From Phymorhynchus buccinoides (taxonomy: Eukaryota; Mollusca; Gastropoda; Neogastropoda; Raphitomidae), in contig CM065697.1 of the NCBI GenBank assembly GCA_017654935.2, forward strand, positions 52,096,853 through 52,160,852: DNA of 64,000 nt, written 5' to 3'. The position numbers and the translations under genes are program-made. Positions 1-9,587 of the stretch are shown in pieces. How positions within the stretch are numbered: the first letter of the stretch is position 1; the number at the start of each line of letters is the position of its first letter. The notes below the pieces were generated by a model that saw only the letters and a program-made list of their open reading frames with translations, did not search any database and had not been told where the DNA came from.

Positions 1-1600
1 GCAGTATCACAGCTTGTTTGAAGGTATTTGTATTATAATGTTTAGAGTTTGGAATTTAAATATTCAAATGTGCTTAGTCATGCTTATGAAATATTGCCCA
101 TGAATAATATTAGTATTTTCGTCGAGGAGGCAAACTTTCGAGGAAATGTGATTATTTGGGCCATTCACATTGGTTCCGCACTATATAACGATTACTTTAA
201 TGTGAAGAACGCAAAGTTTGGACTTTGTTATAAGGGAAGTCGTTGCCTTGTTGTTCTTTTCTCTTATCTTTATCTATATTTCTTCTTTGACAAACCAGTC
301 GATAGTATGTGCTTCCTGGGCACGATAAAAAATTTTCCAAATTTATTCTAGTAGTCATTATTAGAACGACTGGTTTACACACTATCTATTTTTCTCCTTG
401 CGGCATCAATCGCTATTTGATGCAACTCGGGTGGCCTTAACCAGCCGCATGTCAGCTGGCGACTACAGCTGCAGGATGTTACGTTGTGGTTTCAGCTGTC
501 TATTACTCCACCACCACTGGGCCCACTGTGCGTGCCGCCTTACCCGATGTGGAGCCGACGGAGGTCCCGCCAGTCTGGTCGTCAACTATACTGACGTGCT
601 GAGGGTGCTTACCCGCGGCTGGTGGGCGGTCTGGGGCAGCGAGACTGCTGTGCCCTGCCTTTGGTCGTCGTGTGGACGAACTGAGTGCTCGTGGACTCAC
701 TACTGCAGCCGGCGCTCTTATCGTGGACTATGGACATCGTGACCTCTGCAGGAGTTGAGTGACTATCCGTGTGTGTCAGTAGTGTGTGATGTGAGCAAGG
801 GTGTGGTCTTTTCTTCTATTTCTTCATTGAATATTGTAATTGAATGTTGTAATTTCCCCTTCCCATGACAGCGGGTTTGGCCTGGTTTTGGTGAGGGGTG
901 GATGGGTTAACAAAATCTCTTAGCTAGGTCCTGTTTTATTACTTTTTGAGGTTTAATATGTGTGTGATTTAGGAATAAATGAGTCGAAGGGTCTGCCTGA
1001 CACAATGTTTTGAAACATTGTTCCCTAGACGTAAAACTTGACACATACAAAACACACATACATAATAAACAAAGCAGTTGGTTTCAATATTGTCAGAATT
1101 GTCCTCTCAAATCTCTCCCCAAACACCAAGGGCGCACCATCTGATCCGAGGGTCGGCTGGATGGGTCTCCCCTTTAGACAGGAAGGGAGCAGGCTTCCAC
1201 GCGTCCTGACAAACAAATGCAGCCTTACCACTGCCTCTGCCTGCTACCCGCTAGTGGACAGAACAGTTAAGCTGGTCATAATCAAAATTAAGGAAGGCTC
1301 ATTCGTTCAGTCCTTAAAAATCACTACTAGTGTTTCTTATATATAATCTAACTTCACTGCCACAATGCAAAATTCGGGCTACGATCATTGGGAAAGAACG
1401 TCACCTCTAGGACAGCGCCCCCCAAAAATTGATGTAGAATTGTTCTCTCTAATGGCATTACATTTGGTGCTGAGGGAATCCTAAGTAGTGTTCTGTGTCA
1501 CACCACAACCTAAGCACCGACCTCGGCGTTTTGAAAGACAATCTCATTTTTGTTATAAAAAAAAAATGACGTGGACATTTTTCAGTCATGTTTTCCGTGT
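1..1600. other. Unassigned sequence, no recognised gene
   Basis: No open frame here resembles a protein family I recognise. A relatively GC-rich stretch at about 390-780 is open on both strands but shows no domain. A plus-strand AATAAA near 974 could be a polyadenylation signal of a retroelement or transcript, but no matching upstream coding region is visible. Confidence 0.4.
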
Positions 1601-1604
1601 TTTT

Positions 1605-1700
1605 GTTTGTGGCACAAGCCACAAACCTATAACTCACTTTGTCGGTCTGTCGGTCGGCCCAAAATTGTCGCACGCCACAAACGATTGCGAATCCGCGCTT
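1605..1700 (+). repeat. Dispersed repeat with GTTTGTGGC palindrome and (GTCG)n core, copy 1
   Basis: A short inverted pair GTTTGTGGC / GCCACAAAC is followed by CTATAACTCACTTTGTCGG, a GTCGGTCTGTCGG stretch, AAAATTGTCGCAC, then ACGATTGCGAATCCGCGC and a T-run. The same ordered modules recur at 20087 and 20496 on the same strand. It is therefore a dispersed repeat family, possibly a short non-autonomous element; no protein is encoded. Confidence 0.7.
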
Positions 1701-2373
1701 TTTTTTTTAATCTCCTGCAATGGTTAACTCGATTTCTGTGGTTTGTTCTTGTTGTTTTTTACTGAAGACTTGCTGTGTGCATGGTTTACTCTCCCCCCCC
1801 CTTTTTTTAACAATCTTTTATGTTGGTCTGATGGCTTGGTGTTCAGGTTATACCTACACCTTTGGTGCTTTGCTTTATTCTGATTTGAATTATGGGTTAT
1901 GTCGTAACTTTCTTGATACCTTGCTTGATTTAGATCTAAATTAAAACGTCTTTCCTAAAGAATCAAATTCACATTTCAAGCTCTTTGCTTTCCTTTTCTT
2001 CTTTTCAAAAAAAAATCTTTTGGACAGCTAGGTTGTGTGCACAACTTCTCCTTAAAGGCATCTGCCTCATTTTACCACAAACCCATTTACTTCTGGACTA
2101 TGTCTTTAGGCTGTTTTATTTCTGAAAGGTTTATCTTTTTTGTTCCATTGTTTGTCTTTTCACACACAGTATTTTATCCTCAGTTTATTTCTGAAGGCAA
2201 CAGTATTCTCTCTTTTAAAGCTCTGGCCTTGAGCTCATTTTCTTCCTGCATTATTTTATCAATGCTTTAAGGTTCTCTTTTTTTTCTTCAATGTCTTTGT
2301 CTCTTTCCGTTGTCTTGCTTATTTTGTCTTCACAAGCCATCATTTTCTGTCCAGTCTCTCTTTTTAAAACACT
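1701..2373. other. T-rich intergenic sequence
   Basis: T-rich sequence with short meaningless open frames. I see no gene, terminal repeats or RNA. Confidence 0.4.
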
Positions 2374-2560
2374 TGGGGTGGGGGAGGGGGGGGGGGGAGG
2401 TGGGGTGGGGGAGGTGGGGGGTGGGGGAGGGGGGGGCGGGGTGGGGGAGGTGGGGGAGGGGGAGGTGGGGGAGGTGGGGGAGGTGGGGGTGGGGGGGGGG
2501 GGAGGGAGGGGGGGGAGGTGGGGGAGGTGGGGGAGGTGGGGGAGGTGGGGAGGTGGGGGT
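2374..2560 (+). repeat. G-rich minisatellite (GGGGGAGGT-type units)
   Basis: About 190 bases in which the plus strand is almost only G, with A or T interruptions in units such as GGGGGAGGT. It has many runs of three or more G, so it is a strong G-quadruplex candidate. Two ~27-bp repeats carrying AGCCGCTCCCTC follow at about 2562-2616. Polyglycine or polyproline frames across it are artefacts. Confidence 0.9.
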
Positions 2561-2619
2561 GCCAAGAGCCGCTCCCTCGGCGGGGGTACCAGGAGCCGCT
2601 CCCTCTGGCGGGGGTGCAC

Positions 2620-3043
2620 CTTGCGCCCCTGGCTCTGTTGCTCGAGCTGAACAAACGGATAAACACATTACGGGAATGCAAGTGCAAAGAATGTCTTTAA
2701 ACTAAAAGCACTGGGACAATTCAAACCTTCGCTTTCAGATGCAACTCGGTTTTAATTCCTGAGGGGAAATTGGGGGCTCTTTCAGTACAAATAGTTCCCT
2801 CGCCTTCTGGAAGTTCTGTGTTAGCAACTGCCTCTAATATTACTCTCGCTGGCCACGCATTTTCGTTTTATTTATGTCATCAACCGTATTCACACGTTCC
2901 CCTGCCACCTGCCAGAAACTCTCTCACAGTTTTCTCTTCTGAACTCCTCTAAAACCAGAGCGTCAAAACGACAGGTCAACCAGCCGCACGGCACTCCAGA
3001 CACCACACACTCTCGCTCCCCCGTCAGTTCGACGCTTATTTTT
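2620..3043. other. Intergenic sequence, no gene seen
   Basis: Ordinary-composition sequence between the G-rich tract and the palindromic repeat domain. I see no recognisable protein, RNA or repeat. Confidence 0.4.
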
Positions 3044-4068
3044 ACACCCCACACAAAGTTTGGAGTGATTCTATGCAGTATTTCACGATATAAGAGGGTG
3101 AAGAAAAACGGAAACATGTCTGCCGCTCGGTGACATTTTATTCCCGAGGCATAATTTATGTGCCAATGTGTTGTACTCTTAGTCTGACACCTTCACACAA
3201 AATGTGAAGGGATTCCATCTTATAGTTCACAAGATAAAGCTCAAACAATAAATATATAGCGCAAAGGAATGCGAATATTTGTTTGACGTCCTCTCGGTTA
3301 CAAAGAACCATATGGGAAAAGGAGGAAATTTCACTTTTCAAAGTCAAACGTCAAGGCCAATGTCAGCACGCCAATAATGTATGCTCGGATGTCTTCTGCT
3401 CGAGATCATACACAACGATACAAAATTCTGAAGCGCTTCTCTCAAGTAAAAATGTGGAAAATATGGCTTAAAACCCAATTTTTATACCCCTACCACTTTC
3501 AAGGCCTACTGATCGCCTTGATCTTGACATTAACCTTGATTTCTTTACAGTCATCAAATTTGCCATACATGCCAAATTACAAGACTAAGTCCAACGGTGC
3601 AGAAGTTATGGCCCTTTACATATTTTAGGTTTTCAAGGTCATACGCCAAGGTCAAGGTCACGATAATATATACGCGGATGCCTTCCTCTCTTGGTGACAC
3701 ACCACCACACAAAAGATGAAGCGATTCCGTTAAACGGTTTCGGGAGATATCCTTGGGACAGATAGAAAAAACAACAGAAAAACAAACAAAAACCGGGACG
3801 AATTCAAGCTCCTTTGCAATTGTAGATCGGCAAAGTACAACAAACAAAACAAGGGCATCGCCGGGCAGCAGATATGTCCTTTGCCCATTACGCCCTGTAC
3901 CTCCCCTGCCCTGTACCTCCCCTAAGGCTCACATCCCTAGCCCTGCCTGTAACTGCAAAAACCTCCTTGCAATCTTTGGGTGATACACCTAAATACCCTT
4001 GACTGGAGTGCACATCCTTTACCAGGATGAACACCCTTAATCGCTGGGTTGCACACCCTTAACACGGA

Positions 4069-4510
4069 GAAATGTCTGCCACTAGGCGACATTAAAATCC
4101 CACGCGGATAGCCCCATGTCCTCCTTCAGTCCTTTGGGTAATACACAGGTCTACACACCATTTACCTGAGTGCATATCCTTAATCGCTGGGTTGCACACC
4201 CTTAACACGGAGAAATGTCTGCCACTAGGCGACATTAAAATCCCACGCGGATAGCCCCATGTCCTCCTTTAGTCCTTTGGGTGATACACAGGTCTACACA
4301 CCATTTACCTGAGTGCATATCCTTTATCGGGGTGTACACCCTTAACACTGAGAAATGTCTGCCACTAGGCGACATTAAAATCCCACGCGGATAGCCCCAT
4401 GTCCTCCTTCAGTCCTTTGGGTGATACACAGGTCTACACACCATTTACCTGAGTGCATATCCTTTATCGGGGTGTACATCCTTAACACAGAGACATGTCT
4501 GCCGCTCAGC
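4069..4510 (+). repeat. Tandem repeat, ~140-bp unit, about three copies
   Basis: The block AATGTCTGCCACTAGGCGAC, a CCACGCGGATAGCCCCATGT stretch, a GGTCTACACACCATTTACC stretch and TGCATATCC repeats with starts near 4070, 4213 and 4353. A shorter diverged unit starts near 4493. The spacing of about 140-144 bp points to recent local amplification inside the larger palindromic domain. Confidence 0.85.
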
Positions 4511-5570
4511 GACATTTAAACCCCACGTACCATATTTTGTGCTGCAGTGTCTTCTGTTCTTAGCATTACACCCACTCCAGTACGCCAATAATTTATGCTT
4601 GGGTGTCTTCAACTCTAGGGGATACACAACCACACACAAGTGCTTCTGACAAGTAAAACTGGAAAATATGGCTTAAAACCCAAAGTTTAGACCCCTACCA
4701 CTTTCAAGCCCTACCGATCTCCCTGGCCTTGACCGTGACCGGTATGCCATCATCAGAATCGCCATAAGCTAATGCACCTACATGCCAAGTTTGAAGACTG
4801 ATAGAATCGCTTCAAATTTTGCTTAGTGACGTGTCGCCATGAGAGGAAGGCATTGGCGCATAAATTATCGCTGTCGTGACCTTGACCTTGGTGTATGACC
4901 TAGAACACAGAAAATCTTTAAGGGGCCATAACTTCCAAACCGTTTGAATTAAGTCTTCAAACTTAGCATGTATGTGCTGTGGCTTATGGCCGTTCTGTAG
5001 ATGGCATATCGGTCAAGGTCAAGGTCAGGGAGATCGGTAAGGCTTGAAAGTGGTGGGGGCATAAAAATGGGGTTTTAAGCCATATTTTCCACATTTTTAC
5101 TCCTCAGAGGCGCTTCAGATTGTGTGTGGTTGTGTACCTCCTAGAGTAGAAGACACCCGAGCATAAATTATTGGCGTGCTGACCGTGACCTTGAAGTGTG
5201 ACCTTGAAAACCGAAATTTCCTTCTTTGCGCTATAATCTTTCTTGTCCGAGCTGTATCTCGTGAACCATAAGATACTGTAACCTTCAAATTTTGTTTGAG
5301 GGTGTAATACTTAGAGTACAATGAATTGGTACATAAAGTATGCCCCGGAAACAAAATGTCGCCGAGCGGCAGACATGTTTCCGGTTTTCTTCACCCTCTT
5401 ATATCTCGTGAAATACTGTATTAAATCACTCCAAGATGTTCTGTGGGGGTGTAATACTAAGAGTAGAAGACATTGCAGCACAAATTATTTCACATGGTGT
5501 TCAAATGTCGCTGAGCGGCAGACATGTCTCCGTGTTAAGGGTGTACATCCCACTAACTAAAGGTGTGCAG

Positions 5571-5719
5571 CCTGGGACGGTATTCATGTCGAGATAGCAT
5601 GAGACTTAGCATGATGCTAACTTAGAAGCTCTTCCAAAAGTCCTATAGGACATTGGAAGAGCTTCTAAGTTAGCATCATGCTAAGTCTCATGCTATCTCG
5701 ACATGAATACCGTCCCAGG
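5571..5719. repeat. Perfect 67-bp inverted repeat (hairpin / foldback element)
   Basis: The left arm 5571-5637 and right arm 5653-5719 are perfect reverse complements over all 67 bases, by base-by-base comparison. The 15-nt spacer contains the palindrome GTCCTATAGGAC. The arm starts CCTGGGACGGTATTCATGTC. It is immediately followed by a (TCAAG)n tract at 5718-5737. It could be a MITE reduced to its termini, a hairpin-RNA source or a recent palindromic duplication. Confidence 0.95.
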
Positions 5720-5870
5720 TCAAGTCAAGTCAAGTCAAAATCATCTTCATTGAGGGTTAAAGAATAATCTGACCAAGCTTTTTTTCATCCTGCACTCATT
5801 AAAAAAATACACATCAATCAAAAATCTATGAAAAAATAACATATTTGTAGGAACACAAAACATAGAAAAC
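5718..5870 (-). repeat. Possible non-LTR 3' tail with (TTGAC)n
   Basis: Read on the minus strand, the sequence ends CAATGAAGATGATTTTGAC followed by about four TTGAC units. Short simple tails of this kind are typical of CR1/L2/RTE-type LINE or SINE 3' ends. No coding region is attached, so this is a tentative reading. Confidence 0.35.
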
Positions 5871-5989
5871 ATTATGATCAATATAATGAAAGAAAAAACA
5901 AAGAATCAAAAAGAAGAGAGAGAAGGGGGTAGGGAGGGAGAGAGAGAGGGGTGGGTGTGGAGAGGGAGAAAAAGCTGGGGGAGGAAAGA

Positions 5990-6046
5990 ACACACACACA
6001 TACACACACGCTCATTCACACACACACACACACACGCACACACACA

Positions 6047-6082
<36 letters not shown>

Positions 6083-6118
6083 CACACACTCTCACACACA
6101 ACACGCACACCTGCACAC
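5990..6118 (+). repeat. (CA)n / (GCAC)n microsatellite
   Basis: A compound run of ACAC and GCAC tetranucleotides, preceded by a GA-rich stretch (5915-5970). Frames reading HTHTHT or VCVCVC here are artefacts. Confidence 0.95.
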
Positions 6119-6460
6119 ACAATAATTGAAAAACAAAAACAAAAAACAGAAGGAAAGGGAAGAAAGAAGGACGGGGTGGTAAAGGAGGGGGTGTAATACT
6201 AAGAGAAGAAGACATTGTAGCACAAAATGTGCCACGTGGCGTTTAAATGTCGCCCAGAGCCAGACATGTCTCCGTGTTAAGGGTGCAGGGCGGGGCAGGT
6301 ACAGGGCGTAACGGGCAAAGAACATATCTGCCGCTCGGCGATGCCCTTGTATTTTACAGAGAGGCCTTACTTTTCACTTGGCGGATCACCCTGACTCTCA
6401 TCCTCTTCTTCTTGGGACACAGCATCAACTTGCAGGGTGTGAAGAACATGGTCACCTGGA

Positions 6461-6765
6461 TATAGATCATCAACATCATCAGGATCAGGATCAGGATCAT
6501 CAGCATCAGCATCATTATCGTCATCATCATCAGCAGCAGCATCAACATAAATCACCATGAATACAGTCGTCGTCATCATCATTCTCGTCTTCGTCATCAT
6601 CATGATCACGATCATCATCATCATCATCATCACCATCACCATCAACAACAACTTCAGCGTCGTCGTCCTCCTCCTCACTAATTCCAGCTGTGAAGGAACT
6701 TTATACGTTTCTTTTTTATGCTAGATTCATCATCATCATCATCATCATCATCATCGTCATTGTCA
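6461..6765 (+). repeat. (ATC)n-type trinucleotide microsatellite, imperfect
   Basis: ATC/CAT trinucleotides with GGATCA, CAG and GTC interruptions run over about 300 bp, with a perfect CAT stretch near 6727-6752. Frames read as polyD, polyH or polyM and carry no gene signal. Confidence 0.9.
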
Positions 6766-7429
6766 TCGCAATTACCTTTAATTAGCAACAGCAATAGCAG
6801 TTTAAGGCGTATCGTTTTTACACTAACATAAACAAAAATAATTGCACAAACATCTGTTTCTCCCCCCCCCCCCCCCCCCCCTCTCTCTTGCCAAATAGCA
6901 TATGTATATGCTACCGTAAATATGTGAAATCAGTAATTACGTGAAATGACTAGGATTTTCAGTAATTTCATGAAATTACTGTGACCCCCAGTGACTACAT
7001 GAAATTACATGAAATTACTAAAAATCTTAGTAATTTCACGTAATTACTGAAATCAGGCAGCACGTATTTCATGAAATTACTAAACGCCACTTCCTCGGCT
7101 AAATTTGAACGAAATTGTCATACCCAGTATGAAATCTGACTTCCTCTGATTTGATAAACATGCCTGACTGCTTCCAACCCTTTGAGATGTGTGCGTTTGA
7201 AGGAATGGAAGGGTGCAAAGTTTGAAGCATAGTATATTTTTTAAAATTATATATTGTATAACTTAAACTACATTGCAAGCAAACCCATACAAGTAGGCCA
7301 AGAGACAAACAGAATAAAACAATATATGTATTTTGCAAAATGCAATAACATTTGAAACATTCTTACAACCAATAACAATCACATGCCAGCAAAATATGCA
7401 TTGTAAGAAAATACACAAACCTAGAGCGT

Positions 7430-7472
7430 TAAGACTTTTAAAGGCTTTTTTAAGATTAGGCGCTATAAATGC

Positions 7473-7505
<33 letters not shown>
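7430..7505 (+). repeat. LINE-like 3' tail, GGCGCTATAAATG followed by (ATT)n
   Basis: AGATTAGGCGCTATAAATGC is followed by about ten TTA/ATT triplets. The same module GCGCTATATAAG plus ATT-rich tail is seen in the opposite strand at about 22650-22700 and, diverged, at 31888-31990. It marks a 3' end of a CR1/L2-type retroelement or a derived SINE. Confidence 0.55.
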
Positions 7506-7509
<4 letters not shown>

Positions 7510-7511
<2 letters not shown>

Positions 7512-8270
7512 CTTAGTACCTATCCGCAAGCAAACTTTGAGTGTCCAAGGTCCCGGGTATGTTCAAACGTTATCGTGCCAGGTGCTCAGAAGCATTTTTG
7601 GCTCCAGTGACCTTGATCTTTGATCAACGACCTTCATTTTTAAATTTTGCTTTGACCTTTGATCTATGACCTTCATTTTTTTAAATTTGGCGGAGATATT
7701 GTTAGTACTTATCCGCATGCAAAATTTGAACGCCCTAGGTTCCTCCGTTCAATCTTTATCATGCCAGGTGCTCAGCAGCATTTTTGGTGCCAATGACCTT
7801 GACCTTTGACCGATTTTTTTTAACTTGGCCTAGATATCTTTGGTACATGCAAAATTTGAGCGTCCTAGATCCCTCTGTTATGCCAGGTGTTCGGCAGCAT
7901 TTTCGGCTCCAGTGACATTGACCTTTGATCTACGACCTTCCTTTTTAAATTTTGTCAATATATTCTTAGTACCTATCCGCATGCAACATTTGAGCATCTA
8001 AGGTCCTTTTGTTCAATCGTAATCGTGCCAGGTGCTTGGCAGAATTTTCGGTGCAGTGACATTGACCTTTGACCAATGACCTTCATTTTTTAACATGGCC
8101 TAGATATCTTAAGTACCTACCCACTTGCAAACGTTGACCGTCCTAGGTCCCTCCGTTATCGTGCCAGGTGTTTGGCAGCATTTTCGGCTCCAGTGACCTA
8201 TTACCTTCATTTTCGAACTTGGCCTAGATATTCTATTCTTAGTACCTATCCGCATGCAAACTTTGAGCGT
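7510..8270 (-). repeat. Tandem ~165-bp repeat carrying nuclear-receptor-like AGGTCA half-sites
   Basis: Units start with the TTAGTACCTATCCGCATGCA module and continue through GAGCGTCCTAGGTCCCTCCG, a GTGCCAGGTGCT stretch and TGACCTTGACCTTTGACC. They recur near 7510, 7710, 7970, 8110 and 8240 with indels. On the minus strand each unit contains closely spaced AGGTCA-like hexamers. Related single units lie at 21965-22040, 40440-40540 and 61150-61250. Confidence 0.75.
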
Positions 8271-9587
8271 TCAAATGTTATTATGTTAACATAGATAGTC
8301 AGTCAGATAGTCAGTTAACTTCAGAATGCACTGAAAACATTACCAGCGTTGCTCTCTTCGTTCGTGGCTGGTAATTAAATACTTACATTTGCAAACTATA
8401 TTTACAGTATATAAAATAAAATAAAAGCAACCAAACACACATCAGCATCATAGACAATGTGTTATCAAAATTGGTGAATTGGTTCAAAACACAATGTTAA
8501 CTTGGTAGCAAGCAACATAGTCCTTCAATCAATAGTGTAGAGCGAATATGCAGTCATACTTCCCTTTTGGTACGATGTTCTGAAAATTTGAAGGCGAATG
8601 TTTTGTGAAAGGACCTTTTAATTTAAAGGATGACACACACTGTTCCGCGCTGTTTCCCTTGTTAAAATAACGGACTCTATAAGGTCGTGAAGGGAGACGG
8701 CACATTCGCCCTAGAGTACACGGAACATGTGAACATTTTCAACAAGGAAACTCACACATCACAATCAGGTGCATGTGATTCAAAGTTAAAGGTTCAAAAG
8801 TCTTTGAATAAGAAATAGTTGAACAGTTTGAAAACAGCTTTTGTTGTAGAATCTTACAAGTAATGATGAACTAGAATTAGTTCAAACGTCAGATGGTTCA
8901 TTAACAGTCTGTTTTGATCAGTCATAACCCATTCCTCTGAAATTGGTGAACTCTAATTGCAGAAAGCATCACACAACTCCATTCAAATGGTTCAAATGGA
9001 TAGCACAAAACATCTTAGGCAATCACATCTAGTTAGATCAAAAGGGACTTTTGCTTATATGGGGGTTTAACTGGGGGTCACATTGAATCAAAAGAATTAC
9101 ACAAATTTACTGAAACGCTGTCAGTAAATATCTGTAAAACATGTGCTCCGATTTCAGTAATTACGTGAAATTACTAGGATTTTTAGTGATTTCATGTAAT
9201 TACTGGGGGTCACAGTAACTTCATGAAATTACTGACAATTTTAAGAATTTAATGTAATTACTGATTTCACATATTTACGGTAATATATATATATATTAAA
9301 CTTTCCTCTTATATATGTAGTTTGCTTTAATAAAACTTTTTGTGTGTCCAATATTTAAGTTTGTGAACCTAAGAAAGAAACTCAATAACTTTGATTTGTT
9401 ATGTGTTCTGAAAAGAATAAAAGAAAATAATGTGCTGATTTACTTTTTCTCCCAATGGGGGAGATAGACAATGCCTATGCAAAGACAGCTGTTTCGTCTT
9501 TGAGAAAGACTCTTCAGTCTGCATATCGGCCTGCAAAGAATGTGCACAGTGAACATTCAAACTGAGCTAGAAGACTTTCTATATATA

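Larger units (their letters stand above)
3044..6350. repeat. Complex palindromic repeat domain (inverted and direct copies)
   Basis: The stretch from about 3044 to 3700 (Ctcacgata-type stress: TATTTCACGATATAAGAGG, later GGAAAATATGGCTTAAAACC) returns in reverse complement between about 5040 and 5440. The 3850-3920 stretch returns in reverse complement at 6270-6350. A motif of the form ATGTCTGCCGCTCGGCGACA, itself a near-palindrome, occurs near 3117, 4072, 4214, 4355 and 4494, and in reverse complement near 5356, 5506 and 6248. AAGGTCAAGGTCA-type half-sites are scattered inside. No protein is encoded. It is probably a nested accumulation of a non-autonomous foldback-like family. Confidence 0.7.
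6914..9280. mobile_element. Non-autonomous DNA transposon with ~130-145-bp terminal inverted repeats, TA target duplication
   Basis: The ends CCGTAAATATGTGAAATCAG (from 6914) and its reverse complement (to 9280) are flanked by TA at 6912-6913 and 9281-9282. The terminal repeats run to about 7056 on the left and from about 9150 on the right. They are built from copies of AGTAATTTCATGAAATTACT, a perfect 20-bp palindrome, and its variants. No transposase frame lies inside. The interior carries an apparent LINE 3' tail (7430-7505), a tandem AGGTCA-bearing repeat (7510-8270) and a stretch resembling sequence near 40270-40390. A TA duplication is used by Tc1/mariner and some other superfamilies; the family here is not recognised. 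Confidence 0.8.

Noticed and set aside
398..742. 114-aa cysteine/tryptophan-rich frame
   Set aside because: Antisense frame is also open, no recognisable family; probably GC-driven.
2251..2705. Polyglycine and polyproline frames
   Set aside because: Products of the G-rich minisatellite on both strands.
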